NCBI RefSeq assembly: GCF_002741035.1
Contig: NZ_CP016808.1
Span: 3,513,501-3,577,500, forward strand
Length of the DNA: 64,000 nt
Reading direction: 5' to 3'
From: Paenibacillus sp. BIHB 4019
Lineage (GTDB): Bacteria > Bacillota > Bacilli > Paenibacillales > Paenibacillaceae
The position numbers and the translations under genes are program-made. Position 1 is the first letter of the stretch. Each line of letters opens with the position of its first letter. This document shows, piece after piece, positions 8,928-17,825 of the stretch. The notes below the pieces were generated by a model. The model was not told the DNA's origin. It saw only the letters and a list, made by a program, of their open reading frames with translations, and did no database searches.

Positions 8928-9713
8928 TTATAAAATAAATTCACGGTACGGGACGTTCCATACAACCTCATGTGCCAGTCGATGGCCGTCATATCCGTCT
9001 TCGCCATAGGCAGTTCCATGATCGGAGAAGGCAAGGCAAAGGGTTTTGCCGCGGCTTCGCAGCGCATCGAACAATATGCCAAGCTGGCTGTCTACGTATC
9101 TCAGTGCTGCACGCTGTGACTCAATGGAGTCTTTTCGTGATCCGCCAGGGAGAAAATAATGATTCGGCCCATGAATAGCTGAGACGTTTAGGAACAGAAA
9201 CAATCTTTTATGGGGATCAGCATTTTCCAGCAGCTTTAGAGCATGATTAACTTGATGTTCAGTAGAACGAGGGTTGGTAACACCAAAAGTCATGCGCCAG
9301 TAGCTTTCTTGAAAATATCCGGGAAGTACTTTTGCAAGCTTGTTTTTCTTAGTGAAAAAAATGACGCCTCCAATACATATCGTTCGGTAACCTGCTTCGG
9401 CAAGGCCGCTTACAAGATCAGGTGCATCAAACTGCCACGTATGGGGATGTGTTTTTAAGCCTGTATTTTTGGTATGGAATAATCGCACATGCGATGCTTT
9501 ATCTGTATTAGCGGGTGTAGGGAGAAAGCCGCCAAAAAAGGCGTGATGTGCAGCATATGTAAAGCTGCCAGGCGTATGCCGCTTCTCCCATGGTCCATCT
9601 GCACATAAGTTGCGGCAGTTGGATTCTTCGAGCTTGGCTACATCATAACGCAGCGTATCGAGCGTAATCATGACAATATCATGGGAGCCCACGATCTGGT
9701 TCATATCAATCAT
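8928..9713 (-). CDS. STM4013-family hydrolase (sulfatase/alkaline phosphatase fold)
   Basis: About 261 residues. The start at 9713 has GAGAGG nine bases upstream; an ATG at 9722 touches the ribosome site and is less likely. The N-terminal ITLDTLRYD segment and the later SDHG plus downstream His (GYDGHRLAHE) are metal-binding hallmarks of the alkaline phosphatase/sulfatase superfamily. The protein is about half the length of full sulfatases. There is no signal peptide, so it should act in the cytoplasm, unlike most sulfatases. It may remove a phosphate, sulfate or phosphonate group from the cluster product (inference). Confidence 0.83.
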   Translation of the reverse strand: MIDMNQIVGSHDIVMITLDTLRYDVAKLEESNCRNLCADGPWEKRHTPGSFTYAAHHAFFGGFLPTPANTDKASHVRLFHTKNTGLKTHPHTWQFDAPDLVSGLAEAGYRTICIGGVIFFTKKNKLAKVLPGYFQESYWRMTFGVTNPRSTEHQVNHALKLLENADPHKRLFLFLNVSAIHGPNHYFLPGGSRKDSIESQRAALRYVDSQLGILFDALRSRGKTLCLAFSDHGTAYGEDGYDGHRLAHEVVWNVPYREFIL

Positions 9714-9742
9714 CCTGAGCATCCTCTCTACGTAAGCTTTTA

Positions 9743-10948
9743 CTACTTTAAATTAGACATTTGCCATTCGTAAGTATTCATTCCCTTATGCTCGGCATGA
9801 TAAAGCAAATCGCCGAAGGGATTAACATCGCATATGTAGACCCGGCCCCGTTTTTTTTGTACAAGGACATCAATTCCCGCGACCGACGAACCAGTGAAAG
9901 CGGCAAGTGCGGATACTGCGGTAGCTTCAACCTGTTCTTTCAATTCAGTTGGCAGCGTGCCATCTGTTATGAAAAGCCGCTCATTGCGCAAATGCAAATT
10001 AGTAATTGGCGTGCGGCTTAGCCTTGCCAATGCATGGCAAGGGGAACCGTTAACGACAAGCTGCCTAATATCGTAGCTGCTGCCATTAATACTGTCTTTT
10101 TCAATCCAACGCTCAATTTGAGCACCTTCACCGCATACCCAATCAATAATTAAGCGGATCGTTGAATGATCGGTGTAACGCCGCAATTTACCAGAATTGT
10201 AGTAAAGCTGTTCGCCGTTATGTTGTTCTACACCAACCGTTGTAATTGCAATTTCTGACCCGGTTGCAGGATGCCGCTGATAAGCGATAATGCCTGAGGC
10301 TGCAGAGCCATAAGCAAGCTTAATGAATAAGCGGTTCATGCGGCTTGATTGAACAGCCGCCAGCAGCGATTCATAATCTTGAATAGAGCCAGCAGGAGCT
10401 GGCAGAGCAGGTGTGGGAACACCATTTTGTGAAAGCAGCTGCTGGCAGCGACGCTTGTCGAACATAACGGCAACATCCGCCGGATCGTTGACCCAGCGGA
10501 TAGGAAATTCACTTTGCTGTGCAGCTTCACGGAGCTCGGCCAGCAAACGGCAGTAGCCACGGTACCATTGCCCTGGAAAAAGAATTCTTCCATATTGTTC
10601 GGGAAGCCGCAATGACTCGGCCGCAGTAACCGATAAGCCGCTGCTTAAATCTTTCCTGCTGCTCTCGAATTCTGCTCCCCAAGCAATTAATTCACGCTCC
10701 ACAAGTGGATTTTCCCCGGGAGCCTCCAGCCGGATAATAATAGGCTTTCCTTCAAGGGGCTGTGAGTTTGCTGCCATCTGCTGAATCAATTCTCCTAAAT
10801 GAATAGAACGTTTCAGCAAATCCGAATAAGGAAGAACGATAGCGGGAGGAAGCCCAAGCTTGTGTCTGGCAGCTTGTAGGCCAAGCGTACGTTTGTTGCC
10901 CGGGTTCCCAATTATCAAATAGGGCTGTATAGAAGCGGAAGCGGCCAT
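9743..10948 (-). CDS. STM4014-family ATP-grasp protein
   Basis: 401 residues. ATP-grasp features: VMFDKRRCQQLL (start of the ATP subdomain, about 155-170), LFIKLAYGSAASGI (nucleotide loop), YDIRQLVVNG, and a C-terminal GIDVLV...CDVNPFGD metal-binding segment. ATP-grasp enzymes join a carboxylate to an amine or thiol through an acyl phosphate, for example in RimK-type tailing or peptide ligation. The start codon overlaps the STM4015 stop (TAATG), indicating translational coupling. Together with the LRR protein and radical SAM enzymes this looks like a biosynthetic or protein-modifying set, but no substrate peptide gene is visible nearby. Confidence 0.83.
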   Translation of the reverse strand: MAASASIQPYLIIGNPGNKRTLGLQAARHKLGLPPAIVLPYSDLLKRSIHLGELIQQMAANSQPLEGKPIIIRLEAPGENPLVERELIAWGAEFESSRKDLSSGLSVTAAESLRLPEQYGRILFPGQWYRGYCRLLAELREAAQQSEFPIRWVNDPADVAVMFDKRRCQQLLSQNGVPTPALPAPAGSIQDYESLLAAVQSSRMNRLFIKLAYGSAASGIIAYQRHPATGSEIAITTVGVEQHNGEQLYYNSGKLRRYTDHSTIRLIIDWVCGEGAQIERWIEKDSINGSSYDIRQLVVNGSPCHALARLSRTPITNLHLRNERLFITDGTLPTELKEQVEATAVSALAAFTGSSVAGIDVLVQKKRGRVYICDVNPFGDLLYHAEHKGMNTYEWQMSNLK

Positions 10949-11790
10949 TATTCCGTAATGAAGGGATAGCGCCAGTCATCCTCATCAGCATCTTGTTCAT
11001 CGCTAAGATCAACAGAAAGACCAGTAGCTTTCCAGCGCTCAATCATTTTTTCGCTCATATAGTGGTAATTAAGATCTAAATGTTTAAGCTTCTTAACCCG
11101 CTCGCTCGTTATGAGAGCTTCTGCGCCTACGTCGGTTAGTGTGCCGTAAGACAAATCAAGCGTATCCAATTGGTCAACAATTGGTGAGTCAGCAATCGCA
11201 ATAGCTATCTCATCCTGAATCTCGCTATTTTTTAAACCCAAATAGGTGAGCTTAGGAAATAGCTCAGGTTTTGCGACTGCCAAAACCTCTTGCAGCGATG
11301 CATCAAACCCATAATTATCTACACCGAGAAAAAGCTCGAGTCTGCGAAGCTCGGGAAGCTGGGAGCCAGCAATTTGTTTAATTACACTTTTCGGCAATCC
11401 GCCGCAAATAATTTTTAGTTCTTGAAGTGCTGCATGCTTCAGGGGCTCAAAGCTTAAATTAGTGCTTCCTTTAACCGTCAGGGAACGAAGATTAGGGTAG
11501 GCCTCAAGCAGTGGAGCGATGTTCGTCTGATTAATCCAGGATACTTCGCATTCCTCCGATTCCATATCTCCAAGAAACACGCTGCTTAATCCTGTGAAAA
11601 TATGTTTGTGCTTAATGAGTGATTCGATGGCATCTTCAGGGCCGTTCTCATAGGCCTGTCCCCAATCGCCGATCGTAAGGACGGAAATGTTAGCTGCGTT
11701 CGGTTTTTCAGTGAGCTGTTCAATAAGCTGGGAAATGCGAACACCATTTTCATATTCATCGTAATCAACGGATAAACGAATCTCAATCAT
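10948..11790 (-). CDS. STM4015-family leucine-rich-repeat protein
   Basis: 280 residues. Leucine-rich repeats run over about residues 60-260 (LRSLTVKGST, LQELKIICGG, LTYLGLKNSE, LDTLDLSYGT, LKHLDLNYHY). No signal peptide or membrane segment is present, so it is cytoplasmic. The C-terminus is acidic (DEQDADEDDW). It is the first gene of the five-gene operon, with GGAGGG seven to eight bases before the ATG. LRR proteins bind partners, so it may be the specificity or scaffold subunit (inference). About 250 bases upstream lies a leftward promoter with a LexA-type box. Confidence 0.82.
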   Translation of the reverse strand: MIEIRLSVDYDEYENGVRISQLIEQLTEKPNAANISVLTIGDWGQAYENGPEDAIESLIKHKHIFTGLSSVFLGDMESEECEVSWINQTNIAPLLEAYPNLRSLTVKGSTNLSFEPLKHAALQELKIICGGLPKSVIKQIAGSQLPELRRLELFLGVDNYGFDASLQEVLAVAKPELFPKLTYLGLKNSEIQDEIAIAIADSPIVDQLDTLDLSYGTLTDVGAEALITSERVKKLKHLDLNYHYMSEKMIERWKATGLSVDLSDEQDADEDDWRYPFITE

Positions 11791-12014
11791 TCATAATCCC
11801 TCCAAAAGTTTCCATGTCAAAATTAAAAATAACACGCTCTGCTCAGCAGCGTCAATCCAGCTGCTTTCCTGAAAATGATTAAAAAACAATTTAGCATTAA
11901 GGCAAAGTTTCCAATAGAGGGTTATACCCAAACTAAGGGATGATCAAACATTCTTTTTTTAATGAATTAACAAATCCAAATAATCAAATGCAGAAGGAAG
12001 ACGCTGGAATTTCA

Positions 12015-12043
12015 TTGACTAAGAACATATGTTCCTGTAATAT
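12015..12043 (+). promoter_or_regulatory. Rightward promoter of the DUF4132 operon, SOS-type
   Basis: TTGACT (12015-12020), a 17-base spacer, then TAATAT (12038-12043). The expected start is near 12050. The spacer contains LexA box 1 and the start region contains box 2, so a bound repressor would block polymerase directly. Confidence 0.65.
12023..12034. promoter_or_regulatory. LexA (DinR) box 1
   Basis: GAACATATGTTC is a perfect 12-base palindrome and fits the Bacillales LexA consensus CGAACRNRYGTTYC at every position but the first C. It lies inside the spacer of the rightward promoter. Confidence 0.75.
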
Positions 12044-12045
12044 GA

Positions 12046-12074
12046 ATTATAGAACCTATGTTCTCTTTTGGCAA
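12046..12074 (-). promoter_or_regulatory. Leftward promoter facing the STM4015-4011 operon, SOS-type
   Basis: On the minus strand: TTGCCA (12074-12069), a 17-base spacer, then TATAAT (12051-12046), a perfect -10. The spacer holds LexA box 2. The expected start is near 12039, about 250 bases before the STM4015 start. No better promoter was found closer to that gene. Confidence 0.55.
12052..12063. promoter_or_regulatory. LexA (DinR) box 2
   Basis: GAACCTATGTTC keeps both half sites (GAAC and GTTC) with the correct 4-base gap. Two positions differ from the extended consensus, so it is probably weaker than box 1. Its centre lies 29 bases from that of box 1, close to three helical turns. Confidence 0.65.
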
Positions 12075-12316
12075 GCCATAAATAGTAAAGGGCAATTAAA
12101 CATACATGATGACGAAATATTAAAAATTTATGCATCGAGTTCTACAGCTGCAATATGTGTAAATAGTCTATGTCACGTATTTTCGAGTGTAATTGGTCCT
12201 AGCTGTTTAGAGATAATTTCATTATTTCCTCCTAATGGCATGAAGGGCGTCCTTTCCTTATTATGGTACTATTATGGTAGTCAGGGGACATTATAAGTAT
12301 CCGGAGGTAGTCAGTC

Positions 12317-12736
12317 ATGATTGTGTACATAACAGTTAAGAGCCTTGGTAAGAAGAAAAGCTATTTAGATCGTCTCGAATGGACATTTGCAAATAAACCG
12401 GATACGTTGAAAGCGCTAATTACGGACCTGATTACTGTAAATGTTCAGAAATTCAATCAGAAGGAGACGGATGTTCCGCTTGTGCCATATTTAACGCAGA
12501 GTGATGTAGAGCTGCAAGCCGAGACGGGAAAAGTCGGTTTTGGCTCTATATATAATGAGCAAAGGGCGAGCTTAGATGAAGCGCTCTGCACCGCATTGCT
12601 GGCGTTTGAAGATGGACTATACAAGGTATTTATTAATGGCGATGAAATCGAACAAATGGATAGTCCTTTACATATACAGGATGGAGACGATCTCGCATTG
12701 ATTCGATTTACAATGTTGGCAGGTAGAATGTGGTAG
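12317..12736 (+). CDS. Unknown 139-residue protein with a possible ThiS/MoaD-like C-terminus
   Basis: The ATG follows GGAGG by ten bases. I do not recognise the family. Residues 1-95 mix strands and helices and contain no Cys. The last 40 residues (VFINGDEIEQ..., then IQDGDDLALI and LAGRMW) resemble the end of small beta-grasp proteins such as ThiS and MoaD, where a VNG segment is followed by DGDxVxI and a short tail. The usual Gly-Gly end is missing, so activation by an E1-like enzyme is not expected. It is 48 bases upstream of the DUF4132 gene and probably in one operon with it, under the SOS-type promoter. The beta-grasp reading is an inference. Confidence 0.7.
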   Translation: MIVYITVKSLGKKKSYLDRLEWTFANKPDTLKALITDLITVNVQKFNQKETDVPLVPYLTQSDVELQAETGKVGFGSIYNEQRASLDEALCTALLAFEDGLYKVFINGDEIEQMDSPLHIQDGDDLALIRFTMLAGRMW

Positions 12737-12784
12737 CCAGATTGGTTCATATTTCAATTTAGATATACAGGAGGCTGTTACAAT

Positions 12785-15700
12785 ATGGAGTTGGAAGCGG
12801 GTAAGGAATATTTTAAAGAGATGCTGGATAAAGCGGGCACTTTAAATAAGGATGAATCTTATCGCAAGCTTGCCGTTCTAGTAATTGAATCTGCTAAAAA
12901 TAGATATGTGGATAGCGACATGAAGAAAGAATTGAAGCAGCTGTTGACGCAAATAGCAGCAGAGGGTAATAGCAGCTGGTTTGAGCCGCTCGTTATTATT
13001 ATGGACAAGCTGTTTGATGACTCTTATGCAGCTGTATTCCGTTATATTGTTAACTATTGCGTGGAGTATCCGCACAGCAATGGTTATTTGCGTCGTCCAT
13101 TCCGCACGTCAAATTTAGAAATACATACAGAAAGAGTAGTAGAGAAATGCATCTCCCTCTTTTATATGCAGGCGGCGAAATTCGATGTGAAAGATTATTT
13201 AACAAAAGTGGATCATTCTTCTCTTTCGAATTACAACCGCCTTATGCTTGCCGCAGCAGATATGATTGCCTATGAGATCGACAGAGGCAACGAAGAAACA
13301 TTTGAAGATTTAAGAGAAATTATATATGGGGACAATAACACCGCACTGCTATCCCGTTCTATGATTTCCGGCATATTTTTGAGCCACAGCGAACGGGCTT
13401 ATCATATGATAGGCGAGCTTCTTGTTGCTGCCCGTCTGCAAGAAGGCTTAAGGCAAAGTATTGTCGAGCAAATGGACTCGGGTACGATTGAGGCTATGAT
13501 ATTTATGCTGAAAATTGTGGAGGAGAATAATTTAATCCGTTTTAGTTCAGTTGTACGTGCGCTGGACGTGTGGACAGGCCTGAATTTGGAGGCTGCTAAT
13601 GCGCGTGTATCGAAGCAATGCCTTAGCTACGCCTTCCAGTCCCTTAGTAACAAGGCACTATGTGAGCAGTGGCTGGATAGCAGCAACGTAAATGAAGTAT
13701 TTATGGCTTTGTGGTCGACAGCTGTTTATGAGGAAGATGATTTGAATGACAAGATCGCGTATTTAATGGGAAGCCAAGAAACGTACCGTAAAGTGGTTGC
13801 CCAGTATGTTCTTGCACAGAGCACCAATACAGCGATGCGTTTTGCCATTGCTAGAAATTGGCTTGATGAGACAGATTTTGAACTGCAGTATTGGCTTCTT
13901 GATAATTATGCCTATGGATATAGCTATGAATGGCATATGGATAAAGATAATACGTTGACCTATACAAGCACGCCCTTGCTTGAAGAGAAATCGGAGCGAC
14001 AAAGCCATTTCCGGAAATTTTCTGCGATGCTGTCTGGGATGAATGAAAAAGAAATTACGAAAAACTCCCGTGTATTTGATTGGAGAAGTTATACGCTACG
14101 TGCCGATGATATAGTAAGTAAAATGCTTTATCTTATTGCTTACGATATGGACAATGAAATGATTGCTGAAATGATAGCTCTTAAAGATACATTGAGCCCT
14201 AGCATGCGTGGCGAGCTGCTAAAGTATTTCCTTCCCGATTTGAAAAATAATGCACAGCGAGGCTTTTTGTTTGCAAGCCTTTCAGATAAAAGTACAAGCA
14301 ATCGTGAAATCGCGATTAGTAAAGCTGCCAAGCTTCAACTTAATGAGGAGGAGTTGTCCTCCATATCCGCTCTTCTAAAGCTAAAGAAGGGAGCGCTTCG
14401 CCAAGGTGCCATTGAGCTCCTTCTTAATCAGCCAGCGTCCAGTCTTAAGGCTGTAACAGAGGAACTGCTGCAAAGTAGGGTGGAGCTTCAGCGTCTGGCT
14501 GCGTTGGAATTGCTGACTGAGATGAAGGAAGACGGGCAGCACGCAAAGCTGTTTGCGGAGCTACAGGATCAGGTAGAGGTTCTTACTGAGCCAACGGACA
14601 AGGAACGGCTATTACTAGCAAAGCTGAAGCAAGAAACCACCTATTCTTTAGCAAATGGTTTCGGCTTGTACAACCTTCCGGAGAAAGTGGATCGGCTTTT
14701 GCAAATAGAACCATTGCCGCTGTCAGCCTTGGAAGAAGTTAAGCAATATTTTACGTTGCCGGTGGACAAAATGCAGCGTTTTCTGGAAGGATTATCCGAG
14801 CTTATGCACGAGTATCGGGAGCATGAGTATGAATTTCAAGATTATTATGAGGCTAAACAGTCTGTACTTCTCGGGACAAGGCTGTCTACCACTAGCTGGC
14901 GCTATGATCCCGAAGATCCAACACCCGTATTGGATCGGTATCCCCTAGCTGAAGTATGGCGAAGTTATTTGGATTCGAGCGGTTTTGGCCCGCTTGAGCT
15001 AATGCAGCTGGAGTTTTATTGTCAGGCCAATTTCTTGCATCGCTGCTGTACGGGAGAATTGAATAGCTGGGAAATGTACAGGTCCAACGTTAAGGCGATA
15101 GAGAACTGGGGCAAGGAACTGATTGAAGCCATTTATCCAATGAATAAGGTGGCGGAAATGCAGGCGATTTATAAGCAATTGAATTATGAGAAGCAGGTCA
15201 ATGAAATTATTGGCGCTTATATTTCAGATAGTGATAAGCGGGAGCGTTTTGACAAATCGAATCATGCGCTGCGTTTAATTATTAGCTGCTTTCCATATGA
15301 CAAAGAGGATGAATACCAGGGCATTTTAAATGCCTTGACGAGTTTCTGGCGAAGCTGGCAAAAGTCTGAATTGCATAACGATGAGGCATTCAAAACGTAT
15401 TTTGAAGTATATTACTGGTTATTTGCACTTCAGGACTACGATGGCTATTTGCTTGGAATTGGGGATTTTGCAAGGGCGTACAGCTTGGAAATACTGACTG
15501 AACATGAACTTATTCGATTATTAATGTCTAGACCAAGAAGCGATAATTATATTAGGGAAATGACTAGCCCGAAAAATCATGATTTAGACTCATATCCAGC
15601 AATTAAAGCTATTAATAATCGGATTATCGAGCGGGTTTTGGAAATTGAACTTAACCGCGGTGATCTTCCGACAGATGTCACCAAGCTTGCAACAAGCATT

Positions 15701-17722
15701 TCACATATTCAGGGGACTTCTTATTTCCTTCGTATTTTGACAGGACTGGATAAAGAATCATTCGTTCGGGGCTACATTTATAGCTATGGCAAAGATACGA
15801 CGAAGAAAGAATCGTTCAGCCAAATGCTTAAAGTATGCCACCCTGCTGCGGGGGAAAACGAAGAGACGTTGAAAGAACTGCTTAAAGGTAGCAAAATAAG
15901 CGAGGTCAGACTGCTTGAAGCCGCGATGTATGCACCGCAATGGGTTGATATTATAGCAAAATATTTGGGCTGGGATGGTCTGCGAAGTGCAGCCTGGTAT
16001 TTTCACGCTCATATTAATGAGACGTTTTCAGGAGAGAAAGAAACGATTGTAGCACATTATTCTCCGATTTTGCCGGAGGACTTCAACGATGGCGCATTTG
16101 ATGTGAACTGGTTCCATTCGGCCTATAAAGAGCTGGGAGAGACGCGGTTTGACCAACTCTATCAGTCTGCAAAATACATTTCGGCTGGTTCCAATCACAG
16201 ACGCTCTCAATTATTTGCCGATGCGGTGCTAGGCAAGCTTAAGCTTGCAGATTTGAAAAAATCAGTAGCAGATAAGCGCAATAAAGATCATTTGCTGTGC
16301 TATAGCCTAGTTCCATTGGAGCAGGACAAGCAGCGTGATGTACTGGAGCGTTATGAATTTATTCAGCAATTTCTTAAAGAAAGCAAAACATTTGGAGCCC
16401 AGCGCCGAGCTACAGAGTCAAAAACAAGCTCTATTGCATTGGATAATTTAGCCCGAAATGCAGGGTACACAGATGTTGTTCGTTTAACCTGGGATATGGA
16501 AGGGCGGAAAATCGACGAGCTTCTGCATTACTTTGATCCTGTCGCTTTGGATGAGGATGTGACGGTACAGCTTATTATTGATGAAGAAGGAAAAGCAGAA
16601 ATCCGTTTGCTCCGCAAAGACAAGGAGCTTAAATCGGTTCCGGCCGCTTTTAAAAAGCATGAATACATGGAGACGTTAAAACAAATTAAATCGGAGCTTT
16701 CCGATCAATACAAGCGGGCGCGCAAGGAGCTTGAACGCTCCATGGAAACAGGAAGTCTCTTCACTAAGGAAGAGATTAACAAGCTCGCGAAAAATCCGGT
16801 TATTGCGCCTTTAATTAGGACATTAGTATTTGGTGCCAATGGAAAGCTCGGTTATTTTGAAAATGGGGCGCTGCTGGGAGCAGATGAGGGGTCATATGAA
16901 GTTGGCGAAGGCGAGGAGCTGTTTATTGCCCATCCTCTGCATTTGCTAAATAGCGGACTGTGGAGTTTGTACCAGAAGGATATGTTTGATAGGCAGTTGA
17001 AGCAGCCGTTCAAACAAGTATTCCGGGAGTTGTATATACCGAATGCTGATGAACTGGCTAGTGGTGCGATATCCCGCAGATATGACGGACACCAGGTACA
17101 GCCTCGTAAAACCGTTAGCTTGCTGAAAAGTCGTTTATGGACGGTAAGCTATGAGGAAGGGCTGCAGAAGGTTTATTACAAGGAAAATATCATTGCGAGC
17201 ATTTATGCGCTTGCTGATTGGTTCTCGCCATCGGATGTCGAATGCCCGACGATCGAGACCGTCCGTTTCTTTGACCGCCATACTTATAAACCGATTGATA
17301 TTGAAAATGTGCCGCCGCTTGTCTTCTCTGAAGTGATGCGTGATGTGGATTTAGTCGTCAGTGTGGCGCATGTAGGCGGAGTAGATCCTGAGGCGAGTCT
17401 GACAACGATTGAAATTCGCCAAGCTATCGTTCGTGAATCGTTGCGCTTGCTCAAAATTGACAATGTAAGATTGGAAGGCAATCATGCTTTAATTGCAGGA
17501 CAATTAGGCGAATACAGCGTTCATTTGGGCAGCGGTATCGTATATAAACAGGCTTCTGGTGCAGTTGCCATTATTCCGGTTCATTCCCAGCATCGCGGCA
17601 AGCTGTTTCTGCCGTTTATAGATGAAGATCCAAAGACAGCAGAGATTTTATCCAAAATTGTTCTGCTTGCACAAGATACAAAAATTAAAGATCCGCAAAT
17701 TCTTGAGCAGATTAAAAGGTAA
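12785..17722 (+). CDS. Giant DUF4132-domain protein
   Basis: 1645 residues; the ATG follows AGGAGG. Residues 1 to about 1100 are helix-rich and look like HEAT/armadillo-type repeats (for example residues 500-600). DUF4132 lies at about 1270-1460 (IAPLIRTLVFGANG, IAHPLHLL, QPFKQVFRELY). The C-terminal part, about 1480-1640 (FSEVMRDVDLVVSV, YSVHLGSG, LPFIDEDP), matches the domain that commonly follows DUF4132. The family includes E. coli YehI/MolR, which is near MoxR/VWA genes; those partners and a WGR domain are absent here. Function is unknown. The upstream LexA boxes suggest a role after DNA damage (inference). Confidence 0.83.
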   Translation: MELEAGKEYFKEMLDKAGTLNKDESYRKLAVLVIESAKNRYVDSDMKKELKQLLTQIAAEGNSSWFEPLVIIMDKLFDDSYAAVFRYIVNYCVEYPHSNGYLRRPFRTSNLEIHTERVVEKCISLFYMQAAKFDVKDYLTKVDHSSLSNYNRLMLAAADMIAYEIDRGNEETFEDLREIIYGDNNTALLSRSMISGIFLSHSERAYHMIGELLVAARLQEGLRQSIVEQMDSGTIEAMIFMLKIVEENNLIRFSSVVRALDVWTGLNLEAANARVSKQCLSYAFQSLSNKALCEQWLDSSNVNEVFMALWSTAVYEEDDLNDKIAYLMGSQETYRKVVAQYVLAQSTNTAMRFAIARNWLDETDFELQYWLLDNYAYGYSYEWHMDKDNTLTYTSTPLLEEKSERQSHFRKFSAMLSGMNEKEITKNSRVFDWRSYTLRADDIVSKMLYLIAYDMDNEMIAEMIALKDTLSPSMRGELLKYFLPDLKNNAQRGFLFASLSDKSTSNREIAISKAAKLQLNEEELSSISALLKLKKGALRQGAIELLLNQPASSLKAVTEELLQSRVELQRLAALELLTEMKEDGQHAKLFAELQDQVEVLTEPTDKERLLLAKLKQETTYSLANGFGLYNLPEKVDRLLQIEPLPLSALEEVKQYFTLPVDKMQRFLEGLSELMHEYREHEYEFQDYYEAKQSVLLGTRLSTTSWRYDPEDPTPVLDRYPLAEVWRSYLDSSGFGPLELMQLEFYCQANFLHRCCTGELNSWEMYRSNVKAIENWGKELIEAIYPMNKVAEMQAIYKQLNYEKQVNEIIGAYISDSDKRERFDKSNHALRLIISCFPYDKEDEYQGILNALTSFWRSWQKSELHNDEAFKTYFEVYYWLFALQDYDGYLLGIGDFARAYSLEILTEHELIRLLMSRPRSDNYIREMTSPKNHDLDSYPAIKAINNRIIERVLEIELNRGDLPTDVTKLATSISHIQGTSYFLRILTGLDKESFVRGYIYSYGKDTTKKESFSQMLKVCHPAAGENEETLKELLKGSKISEVRLLEAAMYAPQWVDIIAKYLGWDGLRSAAWYFHAHINETFSGEKETIVAHYSPILPEDFNDGAFDVNWFHSAYKELGETRFDQLYQSAKYISAGSNHRRSQLFADAVLGKLKLADLKKSVADKRNKDHLLCYSLVPLEQDKQRDVLERYEFIQQFLKESKTFGAQRRATESKTSSIALDNLARNAGYTDVVRLTWDMEGRKIDELLHYFDPVALDEDVTVQLIIDEEGKAEIRLLRKDKELKSVPAAFKKHEYMETLKQIKSELSDQYKRARKELERSMETGSLFTKEEINKLAKNPVIAPLIRTLVFGANGKLGYFENGALLGADEGSYEVGEGEELFIAHPLHLLNSGLWSLYQKDMFDRQLKQPFKQVFRELYIPNADELASGAISRRYDGHQVQPRKTVSLLKSRLWTVSYEEGLQKVYYKENIIASIYALADWFSPSDVECPTIETVRFFDRHTYKPIDIENVPPLVFSEVMRDVDLVVSVAHVGGVDPEASLTTIEIRQAIVRESLRLLKIDNVRLEGNHALIAGQLGEYSVHLGSGIVYKQASGAVAIIPVHSQHRGKLFLPFIDEDPKTAEILSKIVLLAQDTKIKDPQILEQIKR

Positions 17723-17751
17723 AAAATCAGATATTTTATAAAAGAAAAAGA

Positions 17752-17785
17752 GGAGCAGATTTTAAAATTCTGCTCCCCTTTTTTT
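17752..17785 (+). terminator. Bidirectional terminator after DUF4132
   Basis: An 8-bp stem GGAGCAGA/TCTGCTCC (17752-17759 with 17769-17776) is followed by T7 on the plus strand and by a T-rich run on the minus strand. It serves this operon and the converging DUF5050 gene. Confidence 0.85.
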
Positions 17786-17825
17786 AAAAAAGCGGATTTA
17801 CCTATTAGGACTAAAAAATAGCAGC

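Larger units (their letters stand above)
11791..12316. other. AT-rich divergent intergenic region with SOS-type operators
   Basis: A 526-base stretch between the leftward STM4015 gene and the rightward 139-residue gene. It holds two divergent promoter candidates, each with a GAAC-N4-GTTC box (separate entries). If these are the start sites, both operons carry leaders of about 250-270 bases. A six-base hairpin lies in the leftward leader near 11847-11867. No convincing gene was found in it. Confidence 0.6.

Noticed and set aside
11793..11820. TTGACA with ATTATG as a promoter right before STM4015
   Set aside because: The -10 would overlap the ribosome site and the start codon, leaving no leader, although a good GGAGGG site is present.
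11940..12296. 118-codon ORF in the SOS-type control region
   Set aside because: It begins upstream of the promoter elements and runs through both LexA boxes. It has no ribosome site and its composition is that of AT-rich non-coding DNA.
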